NCBI RefSeq assembly: GCF_014643735.1
Contig: NZ_BMKA01000001.1
Span: 620,001-684,000 of the forward strand
Source: Neptunicoccus cionae
GTDB lineage: Bacteria; Pseudomonadota; Alphaproteobacteria; Rhodobacterales; Rhodobacteraceae
Direction of reading: 5' to 3'
Length of the DNA: 64,000 bases
A program made the translations under genes and the position numbers. This document shows positions 51,824 to 61,892 of the stretch, piece after piece. Position 1 is the first letter of the stretch. Every line of letters begins with the position of its first letter. The notes under the pieces were generated by a model. That model did not search any database and was not told the DNA's origin. It saw nothing but the letters and a program-made list of their open reading frames with translations.

Positions 51824-53379
51824 GTGATACTGAAATGAACGGCGCCGAAAGCCTTGTGCACACATTGCTCGAAAACGGGGTTGAGGTTTGCTTTACCAAC
51901 CCCGGCACGTCAGAGATGCATTTTGTGGCCGCTCTTGATCATATTCCCGGCATGCGCTCGGTCTTGGTGTTGCAAGAAAGTGTCGCGACAGGGGCGGCTG
52001 ATGGGTATTACCGGATGTCAGGAAAACCCGCTTCGACTTTACTCCATCTCGGCCCTGGTTTGGCAAATGGGGTGTCAAATCTACACAACGCCAAAAAGGC
52101 GGGATCTGGCGTGGTAAACATTGTGGGCGAACATGCCTCGACACATATCGCGCTGGATGCACCGCTTACTTCTGATATCGAAGGGATCGCGCGACCGGTA
52201 TCGCATTGGGTGCGCACCACTAAAGGTGCTCCGACGGTTGGCAAAGATGCAGCAGAGGCTGTGCAGGCCGCACGTGTCGCACCTGGCCAAGTCGCCACGT
52301 TGGTTCTGCCGAGTGACACGGCTTGGGATGAAGGCGGCGTAACACATGCTGCCCATGAACCTGCAATGCCAGCGCCTTTCGACAGCGGCATGCTGGCCGA
52401 CGCTGCAGAGGCGTTGGATGGTCCAGAATGTCTGCTGCTGCTTGGCGGTGCAGCCCTGAGCGAAAGCAATTTGGAGATGGCCGGTCGTATCGCCGCAAAG
52501 ACCGGATGCCATTTGCTTTCGGAATGGTCAAACGCGCGTCTTGAGCGCGGCGCGGGCCGCGTCTCGGTTGGCCGTGTGCCTTACCCGATCGACATCGCGC
52601 TAGAAGTGCTGGAACCCTATAAACGCATCGTGTTGATTGGGGCCCGTGCGCCCATCGGCTTTTTTGCTTATCCGGGCAAGCCAGCAATACTCACCCGTGA
52701 AGGGGCGGACATCATCACGCTTGCAAAGGCCGATGCGGACCTCACGTCAGCCCTTGAAGCCCTATGCGAAACAACGGGCGCTACAGCGACACAACCCGCA
52801 CATGTCGCCACACCAGACGTTCCACAGCCCCAGCACGGGCCTATCAATCTGGAAAACCTTGCCGCTGTCATCGCCCGAACGATCCCCGAAGACGCCATTG
52901 TGGTCGATGAATCCGTAACGACCGGACGCGCCTTTTCGCCTGCCACAAAGGGTGCTGCCAAACATACTTGGCTTAACAATTGTGGCGGCTCGATTGGATA
53001 TTGTCTGCCTGTTGCCGTCGGAGCCGCTGTTGCTTGCCCGGATCGAAAGGTCATGGCTTTGACTGGGGACGGTTCGGCCATGTACACGATCCAAGCACTT
53101 TGGAGCATGGCGCGCGAAAACCTTGATGTCACGATCCTGATCTTTGCCAACCGCAGCTATAGGATTCTGCGCGGTGAACTGACGAACGTGGGTGTGCAAA
53201 ATCCGGGTCCCCGTGCAATTGATATGCTGTCCTTGGATCGTCCCGATTTGCAGTGGGTAGAGATGGCGAAATCAATGGGGGTCGAGGCCTGCCGCGTGAC
53301 CGATTGTGAAACGCTTGAAGCGGCCATAGAGACAGGTCTGGCGATGCCGTCGCCCTACTTAATCCAAGTAGACTTATGA
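51820..53379 (+). CDS. ThDP-dependent decarboxylase (acetolactate synthase/benzoylformate decarboxylase-like)
   Basis: A 519-residue thiamine-diphosphate enzyme. The catalytic Glu lies in LVLQESVATGAADGYYR, and the ThDP/Mg motif is LTGDGSAMYTIQALWSMARENLDVTILIFANRSY. The order of domains (PYR, central, PP) matches large-subunit acetolactate synthase-like and benzoylformate decarboxylase-like proteins of catabolic operons. It overlaps the CoA ligase gene by four bases. The substrate is probably a 2-keto acid handled with the neighbouring ligases, but this is inference. Confidence 0.87.
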   Translation: MSDTEMNGAESLVHTLLENGVEVCFTNPGTSEMHFVAALDHIPGMRSVLVLQESVATGAADGYYRMSGKPASTLLHLGPGLANGVSNLHNAKKAGSGVVNIVGEHASTHIALDAPLTSDIEGIARPVSHWVRTTKGAPTVGKDAAEAVQAARVAPGQVATLVLPSDTAWDEGGVTHAAHEPAMPAPFDSGMLADAAEALDGPECLLLLGGAALSESNLEMAGRIAAKTGCHLLSEWSNARLERGAGRVSVGRVPYPIDIALEVLEPYKRIVLIGARAPIGFFAYPGKPAILTREGADIITLAKADADLTSALEALCETTGATATQPAHVATPDVPQPQHGPINLENLAAVIARTIPEDAIVVDESVTTGRAFSPATKGAAKHTWLNNCGGSIGYCLPVAVGAAVACPDRKVMALTGDGSAMYTIQALWSMARENLDVTILIFANRSYRILRGELTNVGVQNPGPRAIDMLSLDRPDLQWVEMAKSMGVEACRVTDCETLEAAIETGLAMPSPYLIQVDL

Positions 53380-53485
53380 CATCGCCGATATTTCCCGTTT
53401 AAGGTTAATCATGAAACTGCACCCGACCAAACGCGCAACCTGAACGACTACATCAGTAAGGCAGTGTTCCGGTTCTGCGTTTGAT

Positions 53486-55492
53486 TTAAGCGATCGTTGC
53501 CTCTTGTTCATCTTTTTGTACCTGCCCAGCACGCCAGGAGGCGATCAGCGGAGGCAATGCGATGGCGAAACCTACGACTGTTAAGGCCGCATGGCTTAGC
53601 CCAAAAACGCCACCAACAGGGGCCGCTACCAGCAGGCCTGCGACGAACAATGCCACGCGCATCGCAGCAGAAACAGAGCTGGAGTTTAGAGGGCCCACAA
53701 AACTGACGAACCCTTGCAAGGCGGCGGAAATAAACCACACACCGATCAATGCACAGACCAGAACGATTACGACCTCTAGGGGGGGACCTTGGCCGATTAG
53801 TGCTGGATTGAGGACAAAGAAGAACGGGATCACGTATATCACACCGCCCAGTTTCATTGCTTCAAAACCCGTTTTGAAAGGGTTTGCCTTAGCCATAGAG
53901 GCGGCAGCGAATGCACCCAAGGCAACGGGAGGCGTGATAAAACTGACCATGCCCCAATACAAGATGAACAGGTGCACAGCCAGTTCATTGAGCCCCGCCT
54001 GCACAAGAGCCGGAGCCAGCACCACAGCCAGAAAGATATAGCAGGCCGTGACGGTCATCCCCATGCCAAAGATAAAGGAGGTCACGGCCCCCATCAACAG
54101 CAGCATCGGCAAAGAGTTACCCGCCATATGTACCAGTTCATTGGCAAGTGGCCCCGTCAGACCAGTCGCCTGAAACGCGCCCACAATCATTCCGATGCCC
54201 AACAATACAGCGACAAGTTCGGACAATGTGCGCCCGACAGACACGATAATGTTCAGAAATCCCTGCCACGATACACGGTCGTTTTTGTTGAACTGGTTGA
54301 CCAACAGCAGCAATGTGACCGCGTAAAACGGGGCAGTCTTCTCCCAACGGAACGCCACCATTAGGAAAATCAACAGCCCGAACACTGCGATATAAAGCCA
54401 GCCCTCGCGAAGCGTCTTCATCACGGCGGGCCGGTCTACTTTTGCCAAGCCCTTGAGGCCGCGTCGCGCAGAATACGCATCGACCTGCACAAACAGCCCG
54501 AAGAAATACAGCAACGACGGTATCGCAGCAGCAAGCATGATTTCCACATACGGACGACTGAGCCATGACGCGATAACAAAGGCTGTGGCCCCCATGATGG
54601 GTGGCATCAAAACCCCACCCGTGGACGCGCAGGCTTCGGTTGCAGCGGCATAGCGCGCGGAGAAACCTGTCTTTTTCATTGCGGGGATAGACACTGCGCC
54701 AGTGGTCAGCACATTTGATATGACCGATCCGGACATCGACCCCATGAAACCCGATGCAAAGATCGAAACTTTGGCCGCCCCACCGCGGTATCCACCAACA
54801 AGAGCCATTGCAAGATTATTGAAGAACTTGCCACCACCGGTGAATTGTAACACCGCGCCAAATAGGATGAACCCGATCACAAGGTTCCCAAAGGCACGCA
54901 TCGGGATCCCGAACGATGCCTCAGATGAAATCATGAAGTATGGGACAACATCCGTGAAAGGTTGGGTAAAGCCGTTTAAGGGATCAGGGACATGTTCTGC
55001 GAACGTCGGGTACAGCGAAAACACAAATACGATGGCAAACAAGACCAGTCCGCCTGCGCGCCGTGTTCCCTCTAGGATCAAGACATAAAGCGCAATCGAT
55101 GCCCAGACAGCCATAGGAGGCGCTGCATATTCCCAACCGCCATCAAGGCTGTCTCCGGCCGTCACCGCAAAGAACCCGACCACCACAAGTGTTGCGATAG
55201 CCAAAAGCCAATCATACCACGGTACATGAGCAGAGGGAGGCCCCTTTGCACGAAAGGTAATGAAGGTGAGGCTCAGGAAAAGCCCTGCCAGAACATATAG
55301 ATACATCCCTTCAAGCAGAGAATACCCGCCAAGTCGTAAATTGAATAGCTGGTTGATGGCAACGCCGATGGCGACCAATGTAAAGACAATGATCATCCAG
55401 CGTGCAGGACCATCAAAAGTCAGTCGCTCCGATTTGCGTTCAGCCTCAATTGCAGAATTGCCACGATCATTCGTGTTGTTTTGCTCTGTCAT
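53486..55492 (-). CDS. TRAP transporter fused permease (4TM/12TM)
   Basis: A 668-residue membrane protein with about 16-19 helices. It is a fused DctQ-like plus DctM-like TRAP permease, seen in ASTGGVLMPPIMGATAFVIASWL and VSFITPPVALGAFAAASMAKANPFKTGFEAMKLGGVIYVIPF. It pairs with TAXI-type binding proteins. Together with the binding protein encoded upstream it should import an organic acid driven by an ion gradient. The gene is convergent with the decarboxylase and 103 bp downstream of the TAXI gene. Confidence 0.92.
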   Translation of the reverse strand: MTEQNNTNDRGNSAIEAERKSERLTFDGPARWMIIVFTLVAIGVAINQLFNLRLGGYSLLEGMYLYVLAGLFLSLTFITFRAKGPPSAHVPWYDWLLAIATLVVVGFFAVTAGDSLDGGWEYAAPPMAVWASIALYVLILEGTRRAGGLVLFAIVFVFSLYPTFAEHVPDPLNGFTQPFTDVVPYFMISSEASFGIPMRAFGNLVIGFILFGAVLQFTGGGKFFNNLAMALVGGYRGGAAKVSIFASGFMGSMSGSVISNVLTTGAVSIPAMKKTGFSARYAAATEACASTGGVLMPPIMGATAFVIASWLSRPYVEIMLAAAIPSLLYFFGLFVQVDAYSARRGLKGLAKVDRPAVMKTLREGWLYIAVFGLLIFLMVAFRWEKTAPFYAVTLLLLVNQFNKNDRVSWQGFLNIIVSVGRTLSELVAVLLGIGMIVGAFQATGLTGPLANELVHMAGNSLPMLLLMGAVTSFIFGMGMTVTACYIFLAVVLAPALVQAGLNELAVHLFILYWGMVSFITPPVALGAFAAASMAKANPFKTGFEAMKLGGVIYVIPFFFVLNPALIGQGPPLEVVIVLVCALIGVWFISAALQGFVSFVGPLNSSSVSAAMRVALFVAGLLVAAPVGGVFGLSHAALTVVGFAIALPPLIASWRAGQVQKDEQEATIA

Positions 55493-55595
55493 TTTGTTCT
55501 CGTTGTTTTTGGCTCTATCCCGCGGTCTTGGCCTAGGATCGGGCGAACGGATGCAGGTAGGCGCGAACGCCTACCTGTCTTGCAGATTGTCCGGT

Positions 55596-56756
55596 TCAAA
55601 AGACGACGGCAAAACCACCTGCTTCAAGTGCAGAACGGCGTTTTTCTTCCCAGGCTTTTTCCCAATTGTCAGGTGCTTCAGCCTTGAGTTCTTCCCAAGC
55701 AGCCATCAGGGCCGCCTGACGCGCGATCAGGTTGTCGTTGTGCGCCTGTGCCGCGTCACTCCAGACACCAATCTCGGTGTAATAACGGATCGCACCTTCA
55801 TGGTAGGGTGCAACCCACAGGAAGTTCTGCTTATCACGCGCCCAACCGTTTATGCCTGGTGCGTTGCCTTTGTAGTCGTCAAAAAAGACGTCCATAGCTT
55901 TGGTCATGTTATAGGTCAGGTCTTCGTCTTGGACCGCGTAGGTCATCAAAACCGGATACGCATAACCAGCCGTCGGCGAACCATCCGTACCATCAATCGT
56001 TGCTCCGACTTTTGCCATCATCGGTGTGAAAAACGGAGCAATCGCTTGCATGCGAGCGATGCCTTCGGCGTTGTTGGCGTCAATCGGTGGCCAATAGACA
56101 CCGCGCGGACTAGAGGCCGCTTCATACGCACGTCCCGAATTGGTTGACGCAAACGCGGCATCTACGCTGCCGTCGATCATACCGGCCCAGCTGTCACCGA
56201 ACCCACCGAACTCAACCTTTTCCACATCGTCCCAAGTTAACCCGCCATAGGCAAGATATGCGCCATTGTTCACGTTCAACGCGGGTGCACCTTTTACCCA
56301 GGCGACACGCATGCCTTTAAGGTCGGCATAGGTAAATCCTTCGCAGCCGGGTTTACCTGCTTTTTCGCATGCTTCGGCTGCAACCGCCAAAGACAGTCCC
56401 ACTGTACCGCCATTGTTGGCGGCGAGAACGCGCACAGGCTGTGGCCCCCAGTTTTTAGCACCGAATTGGAACACACCTTCCTGCGCCATAAACGAGCCTC
56501 CCACCCCGTTTGCCGAAAACTGTACTTTGCCTTGGCGTAATGGTTCCGTTCGGGCGATGTCATTCTTGCCTGGCAACACACGCAAATTCACGCCATTGGC
56601 TTCTTGCAATGCAGCACCAATCGCGACGGACTGGTTGTATCCAGCTGATCCAGTTCCATAAGCGGTCCAAGTTAATTGTTTAGGCAGATCCGCTTCTTGC
56701 GCGACCAATGGCCCTGAAGAAAGGCAGACGGCTGTCGCCAATAGAATTAAACGCAT
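55596..56756 (-). CDS. TAXI-family TRAP solute-binding protein
   Basis: A 386-residue periplasmic protein. The signal peptide (hydrophobic about 3-16) is cut near VAQ/EAD at residues 18-22. TAXI features include TWTAYGTGSAGYNQSVAIGAALQEANGVNLRVLPGKNDIART and GVGGSFMAQEGVFQFG. It delivers substrate to the fused TRAP permease. It is divergent from the second acyl-CoA ligase, with a spacer of about 200 bp that should hold two promoters. The shared context suggests the ligand is the acid later activated by the ligases. Confidence 0.9.
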   Translation of the reverse strand: MRLILLATAVCLSSGPLVAQEADLPKQLTWTAYGTGSAGYNQSVAIGAALQEANGVNLRVLPGKNDIARTEPLRQGKVQFSANGVGGSFMAQEGVFQFGAKNWGPQPVRVLAANNGGTVGLSLAVAAEACEKAGKPGCEGFTYADLKGMRVAWVKGAPALNVNNGAYLAYGGLTWDDVEKVEFGGFGDSWAGMIDGSVDAAFASTNSGRAYEAASSPRGVYWPPIDANNAEGIARMQAIAPFFTPMMAKVGATIDGTDGSPTAGYAYPVLMTYAVQDEDLTYNMTKAMDVFFDDYKGNAPGINGWARDKQNFLWVAPYHEGAIRYYTEIGVWSDAAQAHNDNLIARQAALMAAWEELKAEAPDNWEKAWEEKRRSALEAGGFAVVF

Positions 56757-56953
56757 TTAAATTCCTCCCTGTTGAAAGTTGGTTTCGTCTTCTGGCAAAT
56801 CCAACAATGACTTTAAGCTGACGATAGCAGCAGGCTTAGAGTCAATGAGCAGGTGCTGCCGACTCGGTTTACGTGGCGTAATATTGCCTAACTCTATCGC
56901 GGTGGTCGGCGGCGTCCTACAAAACCTTCCAGCAAGCAAGCGAGGGCAGGGCC

Positions 56954-58489
56954 ATGACAAACACCAAGGTCGCAGACTTTGACGCACAAATCTCGCGTCA
57001 TGAATTGGAGTCAAACGCCGCCAAAGGGGCCAGCGCCCTGTGCGCAATCGGAGGCGGGAAAGATGTGCCTGTTGCCGTCATCATGCGCAATGATTTGACC
57101 CATCTTGAAATCATGCGTTCTGCCGCACAAGCCGGAACGGTCATTGTCGCGCTGAACTGGCACGCAGCAGCACAAGAGGTCGCCGCGATTTGCGACGACA
57201 GTGGTGCAGATATTGTCGTCATTCATCGCGATCTGATTGAGGCGCTGAAACCTGCCCTTGTTGGACGCAAGGTGATCGGGGTCACCCCCGGTGCTGCAAT
57301 GTGCAAGGCTTACGACATTAGTCCCGGGGCAGCACAGGCGAGTCCTGAAATCCCGGAATGGGGCGATCTGGTGCTTGCGCAGGACCCATTGAGCCAGCGC
57401 GAATTGATGCGCCCGTTGCTGCGTTATACGTCTGGCTCGACTGGGGCCCCTAAAGGGGTGCGTCGGCTTGGGGGCGGCCCGACGTCAAATTTTGAAGATG
57501 TTCTCGCCCGCGTTGGCAAAGAAATGATGCGCTTCAAACCGGGCGCGCGCTATTTCACGGCGGCACCCATTTATCACTCGGCGCCTTCCACGCTCACAAA
57601 CGCAGCCCTAGTGTCGAAAGGCGTGTCGACCTTTGTAGCGCCAAAGTTCGAACCAGAGACATTCTTGGCAACAATCCAAGCGCAAAAGATATCACACATC
57701 TATTTGGTCCCCACAATGATGAGCCGATTATTGAAACTGCCCGAGGACGTGAAGGCTCGCTACGATGTGTCCTCGGTCGAATTCTGCGTCTCAACCGGAT
57801 CACCGTGGCCCAATGATTTGAAGATGGCTTTGATTGATTGGTGGGGGCCTGTTTTTTGGGAAAGTTACGGCGCCACAGAGATCGGTTTTATGACAATGGC
57901 ATCGTCCAAGGACGCGCTTGCAAAGCCCGGTACAGTCGGAAAGCCGCAGATGGGGTGTAGTGTCCTTATCCTCGATGAAGTCGGTGAAAAACTGCCAGCA
58001 GGCGAAGTGGGCGAAATCCATGCGAGAATGGATGCCTTTGGCGACTTTAACTATTCCAATGACTCCAAAAGCCGACAAGCGTCTGAAAAGCATGGTCACT
58101 TTTCAGTAGGGGACTTGGGGTGGTTGGACGAAGATGGTTATTTATTCATAACGGATCGAAAGAAAGACATGATCATTTCGGGGGGTGCCAACATCTTCCC
58201 CGCCGAGATCGAGGCGATCTTGATGCGCGCACCGTTCATTCGTGACGTTGCAGTCTTTGGCGCACCAGACGCTGAATTTGGCGAACGGGTCGTGGCCGCC
58301 GTGGAAGTATCCGAGGGCAGTAATCCCACTACGCAAGATGTTCTCAGCTTTCTGGAGGGCAAACTCGCCCGCTTCAAACACCCCCATACCATCGATTTTC
58401 ACACGGCTCTCCCACGGGAGGACAGCGGCAAGATTTTCAAGCCAAGATTGCGCGCGCCCTATTGGGAAAACGCCGGTCGAAAGATCTAA
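56954..58489 (+). CDS. AMP-forming acyl-CoA synthetase 2
   Basis: A 511-residue adenylate-forming enzyme. Motifs are YTSGSTGAPKGVRR, YGATEIGF, DRKKDMIISGGANIF and EDSGKIFKPRLR. It differs enough from the ligase at 50249-51823 to have another substrate. Residues 1-40 are shorter than in typical ligases, so the N-terminal part of the acyl-binding domain may be reduced. It is divergent from the TAXI gene, facing a stretch with insertion-sequence debris. Confidence 0.87.
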   Translation: MTNTKVADFDAQISRHELESNAAKGASALCAIGGGKDVPVAVIMRNDLTHLEIMRSAAQAGTVIVALNWHAAAQEVAAICDDSGADIVVIHRDLIEALKPALVGRKVIGVTPGAAMCKAYDISPGAAQASPEIPEWGDLVLAQDPLSQRELMRPLLRYTSGSTGAPKGVRRLGGGPTSNFEDVLARVGKEMMRFKPGARYFTAAPIYHSAPSTLTNAALVSKGVSTFVAPKFEPETFLATIQAQKISHIYLVPTMMSRLLKLPEDVKARYDVSSVEFCVSTGSPWPNDLKMALIDWWGPVFWESYGATEIGFMTMASSKDALAKPGTVGKPQMGCSVLILDEVGEKLPAGEVGEIHARMDAFGDFNYSNDSKSRQASEKHGHFSVGDLGWLDEDGYLFITDRKKDMIISGGANIFPAEIEAILMRAPFIRDVAVFGAPDAEFGERVVAAVEVSEGSNPTTQDVLSFLEGKLARFKHPHTIDFHTALPREDSGKIFKPRLRAPYWENAGRKI

Positions 58490-58787
58490 TTGCCAAAACA
58501 AGCCAGCTTGTGGTCACTTCTGCCTTGTCGCATTAGCGTCGTTAAGAAAACCTAATCAGAAGTTTCCGTGACTGCCGCTCATCGTCCTTTTCAACCTATC
58601 GAACTGCGTCGCCTTAAGGCTTACAACCACGTCGTGATTTCACCGATGTGTCGATATTCGGCTCAATAGGGACCTTGGTGCAATCCACATCGAATGGCGG
58701 CAACGATTCCTAACATGCAACGAGGGAGCAGGTCACCTTGAGCTTTTCAAGTAAATTTGCTCCATTGGCGTCGGAGGAAAGTTCATA

Positions 58788-59144
58788 ATGAAAGAAGACC
58801 TAACAGCACATTCTAGACATGACAGATCACGAATTGAGAAAATCGCGCGAAGAAATATCAGTTCAGAATGCACATTGATCTTAACTGGAGGATTTGCAGT
58901 TCTGACGGTTACATTGCTATTTGTCGCCAATCACATTTTTCTGCCAATCTCCATAGAGTTAGGAATGAGACCTACAGCTGTCTGCATCATTCTTTCGCTT
59001 GGTATGTCCATCTGCTGGGCGGTACTGCACTATTTCTATTTCCGCCCCAAAATTAACAATGCACGCATGCTAAGCTCCAAGTTCTTGTATGAGTATCAAG
59101 AAAAAAAGCGGCTTGAAAACGAAGCAAAAATTCAGAATTTATAA
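58788..59144 (+). CDS. Small AT-rich two-helix membrane protein
   Basis: A 118-residue protein I do not recognise. A basic N-terminus (HDRSRIEKIARRN) is followed by two membrane helices (about 31-53 and 60-83), then by a charged C-terminal helix (YEYQEKKRLENEAKIQNL). GGAGGAAAG upstream of the ATG is an excellent ribosome-binding site. The low G+C content stands out from its surroundings. It lies among transposase debris, which suggests recent acquisition. The stretch 58490-58787 shows no convincing gene. Confidence 0.65.
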   Translation: MKEDLTAHSRHDRSRIEKIARRNISSECTLILTGGFAVLTVTLLFVANHIFLPISIELGMRPTAVCIILSLGMSICWAVLHYFYFRPKINNARMLSSKFLYEYQEKKRLENEAKIQNL

Positions 59145-59735
59145 AGTAGGCAACAACAGTGGGAAGAAGCCGCTGATTGAACAAATTCAGTGGCTAAGTC
59201 CCGCTGCGCCGATCCTAGATGCTGCACGATAGACGAACGTACGGTCTGGAGAAGTGGCCCAGACAGGCCTGAGCCACCTCCCGTCCGTGCTTTTGTCAGA
59301 GCGATTGGACGGAAGGATGTTTCGCCTCCGGCGGTCATATCGTCAAAGCCATAATGCATAACATTAGTTAGTCGGAATGCATCAGATACAAAAAGCATCT
59401 ACAAATTTATCTTACATTGCACGGGTGAAGAATTGCTTCGCATTGGAGTCGGCAACTCATACACATCGCTTCTCGGACGGCCTTCCTCATGCATTGGCGG
59501 AAATGGTATTTTTAGGTGTCTCACGGTGTAGTCCGACACCACTTGGCGGCGAACCGACTTTCGTTGCGACCAGAATGAATGGCAGTTGTGCGAAGGAAGT
59601 GGAGTTTGTAGTGTTTCGCGAACGGCCCGATGTATGAACTGGCTGCTGTTCGCAAATGATTTCTGGCATATTCTCGGAAGTCGCTCATATGTATCCGGCC
59701 TGTTGATCGACACGCGGGTCGTGGCCTTGTTGGGG
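59145..59735. other. Gene-poor stretch next to transposase debris
   Basis: No gene with a ribosome-binding site is seen. Short frames in both directions overlap and have atypical composition. The stretch may be degraded insertion-sequence or other mobile DNA. Confidence 0.4.
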
Positions 59736-60131
59736 TTACGCACGCGCAGTTTTATGTCTCAAAATGCTCCAGTCCATGCGCGCCAGTTTATTTGCGAGGG
59801 CGATGGCTGCCTTTTTTCGATGTATGCGTTCTGACGCACTTATTAGCCACTGGCCAAAGCTAAAGTCGGGCCATCGATGTGGCCGCATCATGATGACTTT
59901 TGCTGCTTGGGCGAAAAGCATCCGTAGATATCGACTTCCTCGTTTTGAGATCCGCCCCAAGATCGTTCGTCCACCGGTGCTGTATTGTCGGGGAACGAGG
60001 CCGACCCAGGCTTCAAAGTCACAACCTCGATCGAAGGCCTCGCCTTCACCTACGGCCGCGACTATCGCCGTGGAAATCATCGGCCAATACCAGGGACCGT
60101 CATGACATTTTGGCAGTTCTCCTCGGTACAT
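59736..60131 (-). pseudogene. IS110-family transposase remnant, frameshifted
   Basis: Only the C-terminal part of an IS110/IS116-type transposase is left: AWVGLVPRQYSTGGRTILGRISKRGSRYLRMLF and NKLARMDWSILRH. The upstream PGIG motif (MTVPGIG) lies in another frame, because one base is missing near 60081-60085. The N-terminal DEDD domain is absent. The element is dead and truncated. It borders the metal-handling module. Confidence 0.8.
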
Positions 60132-60267
60132 CCCAATAGCGGCCGTTGACGCAGACTGCAGCTAATATCCGGTTAAAACCCGTGTTGTCCAATGCCGCAC
60201 GGCGCACGAATATCCGTTTGAACGCCGCCAGAACTGTCAGCGGTCCGTCGTAGGGTCGTTCGCCGTT

Positions 60268-61587
60268 TCAGAAATGAGTAGCCCAGCGGGGATGGCTCTC
60301 GTCAATGATCAGGGCGTGGCTATGCCTGCGATGCCCTCGCAGATGGGGATGATCAAGCGGCAGGTTGTCGTGAGTATGCTCTGTTTCCACAGGGTCGTTC
60401 GCGGGCCAGATATGCAAGGCAAGGAGCACTCCGCTGATTGCGAGAGACACCAGTCCGATCAGCGCCGGAAAAATGCCGTAGACCGTCAGCAGCCAGCCGG
60501 ACAGCGGATAAGTCACCAACCAACAGGCGTGGGACAGCGCGAACTGTGCCGCGAACAGCGCGGGGCGGTCCCCTGCATGGGCGGAACGGCGCAGTAACCG
60601 GCCCGAAGGCGTCAAGACGGCGGAATACCCCAGCCCTACCAGCAGCCAAGCCAAAAGCAGAACGGTCCAACCAAGTCCCGCCACCATGACCGACACCCCC
60701 AGCCCCAGCAGAGACGCCACCATCAACAACGCACCGGCGAGCATTACGGGCCGGTTAGGCAGTTTATCCAGCACGAGCGGGAGCGCCAGCGCTGCCATCA
60801 TGGAGCCCGCGCCGAAAGCAAACATGGTCCAGGCCAGCGCACTCTCGGACAAACCGAGCTCTCCGCGCACCAAAACAACCGTATTGACCAGCACCATCGC
60901 ACCTGCGGCAGCCGCAGCGAGGTTCAGTGCCAGAAGTCCTCGCAGGCGTGGGGTCGCCAAAAAGATGCGGATCCCGCGCGTTGAGCGATCATAGACACCA
61001 CGCGGCCCGGATGGGCGGGGGGCGGGCAGCAGCACCGAGACAACCAGGAGCGCCGAGACGGCAAAACCAGCTACTGTGCCAAAGAACAGCGCGTCGTAGG
61101 ACATCACTGCCAACAAGAGCGCGGCGAGGGTCGGGCTGACGATATTTTCCAGATCATAGGCAAGCCGGGACAGCGATAGCGCGCGGGTATACTGCGCCTC
61201 GTCGGGCAAAACGTCAGGAATCGTTGCCTGAAATGTCGGCGTAAATGCAGCAGAGGCCGACTGCAGCAGGAAGATCAGGACATAGACTTGCCAGACCTCG
61301 GTCACGAAGGGCAATGCCAGCGCAACACCCGCGCGCACCAGATCAAGCGCCACCAGCAGCGCGCGGCGCGGCACCCTGTCCGCGAAGGCCCCGGCAACGG
61401 GAGCGATGCCCACATAGGCTATCATCTTGATTGTGAAAATGGTGCCCAGCACCATTGCAGCACCGCCGCCCGCAAGATCAAAGGCCAGAAGCCCGAGTGC
61501 TACAGTCGCGAGCCCGGTTCCCAGAAGAGTGACGACCTGAGCCAGAAACAGATGGCGGTAAGTGCGGTCGGATAGAATTTCGAGCAT
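60268..61587 (-). CDS. MFS exporter with His-rich tail (NreB-like metal efflux)
   Basis: A 439-residue major-facilitator protein with about 12 helices. MFS loop motifs include AFADRVPRRALLV. The last 40 residues are histidine-rich (TEHTHDNLPLDHPHLRGHRRHSHA). NreB and related nickel exporters share this design. Start at 61587 (MLEILSDRTYRHLF) is chosen; the frame runs open 54 codons more across the regulator gene. It lies 8 bp downstream of the CsoR/RcnR-type repressor, in one operon. Nickel or cobalt is the most likely substrate, by inference. Confidence 0.82.
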   Translation of the reverse strand: MLEILSDRTYRHLFLAQVVTLLGTGLATVALGLLAFDLAGGGAAMVLGTIFTIKMIAYVGIAPVAGAFADRVPRRALLVALDLVRAGVALALPFVTEVWQVYVLIFLLQSASAAFTPTFQATIPDVLPDEAQYTRALSLSRLAYDLENIVSPTLAALLLAVMSYDALFFGTVAGFAVSALLVVSVLLPAPRPSGPRGVYDRSTRGIRIFLATPRLRGLLALNLAAAAAGAMVLVNTVVLVRGELGLSESALAWTMFAFGAGSMMAALALPLVLDKLPNRPVMLAGALLMVASLLGLGVSVMVAGLGWTVLLLAWLLVGLGYSAVLTPSGRLLRRSAHAGDRPALFAAQFALSHACWLVTYPLSGWLLTVYGIFPALIGLVSLAISGVLLALHIWPANDPVETEHTHDNLPLDHPHLRGHRRHSHALIIDESHPRWATHF

Positions 61588-61595
61588 AGCGAACC

Positions 61596-61856
61596 TCAGA
61601 GATAGCGGGCGATGGCACGCAGTTCCTCGCGATCTGTTGCTGGGTCTTCCGTGTCTAGGCAGTGATCCATATGGTCGTGAATCAACGCTCGTTTTGCGTT
61701 GGTGATGGCCTTTTCGACCGCCTGCATCTGCTGGACAATTTCCAGGCATGGCCTGCCCGCCTCGATCATCCCGATCACGGCGCGCAGATGGCCGTCAGCA
61801 CGTTTCAGCCGGGTGATCAGGGCGGGGTGGGTTGCATGAACATGGGAATCTGACAT
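61596..61856 (-). CDS. CsoR/RcnR-family metal-responsive repressor
   Basis: An 86-residue, all-helical repressor of the CsoR/RcnR/FrmR family. Candidate metal ligands are the N-terminal His5/His7/His10, Cys37 (GRPCLEI), His60, His62 and His65. Cys at 37 with His near 60-64 matches the RcnR-type nickel/cobalt set better than the copper set. It represses DNA until metal binds. A G-tract operator lies directly before the start, in the spacer shared with the divergent His-rich gene. The MFS exporter follows after 8 bp. Confidence 0.88.
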   Translation of the reverse strand: MSDSHVHATHPALITRLKRADGHLRAVIGMIEAGRPCLEIVQQMQAVEKAITNAKRALIHDHMDHCLDTEDPATDREELRAIARYL

Positions 61857-61865
61857 ATGAATGAT

Positions 61866-61888
61866 TTATCCTCCCTGGGGGGATATAA
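61866..61888. promoter_or_regulatory. G-tract operator for the CsoR/RcnR-type repressor
   Basis: TTATCC, then TCCC and TGGGGGG, then GATATAA: a G/C run flanked by A/T-rich inverted arms. This is the layout of RcnR/FrmR-type operators. It lies between the divergent repressor and the His-rich gene and would control both. Confidence 0.6.
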
Positions 61889-61892
61889 CAAG

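Noticed and set aside
59399-59743. 114-codon minus-strand frame and overlapping plus-strand frames next to the IS110 remnant
   Set aside because: Overlapping frames in both directions, odd composition, no SD; treated as debris.
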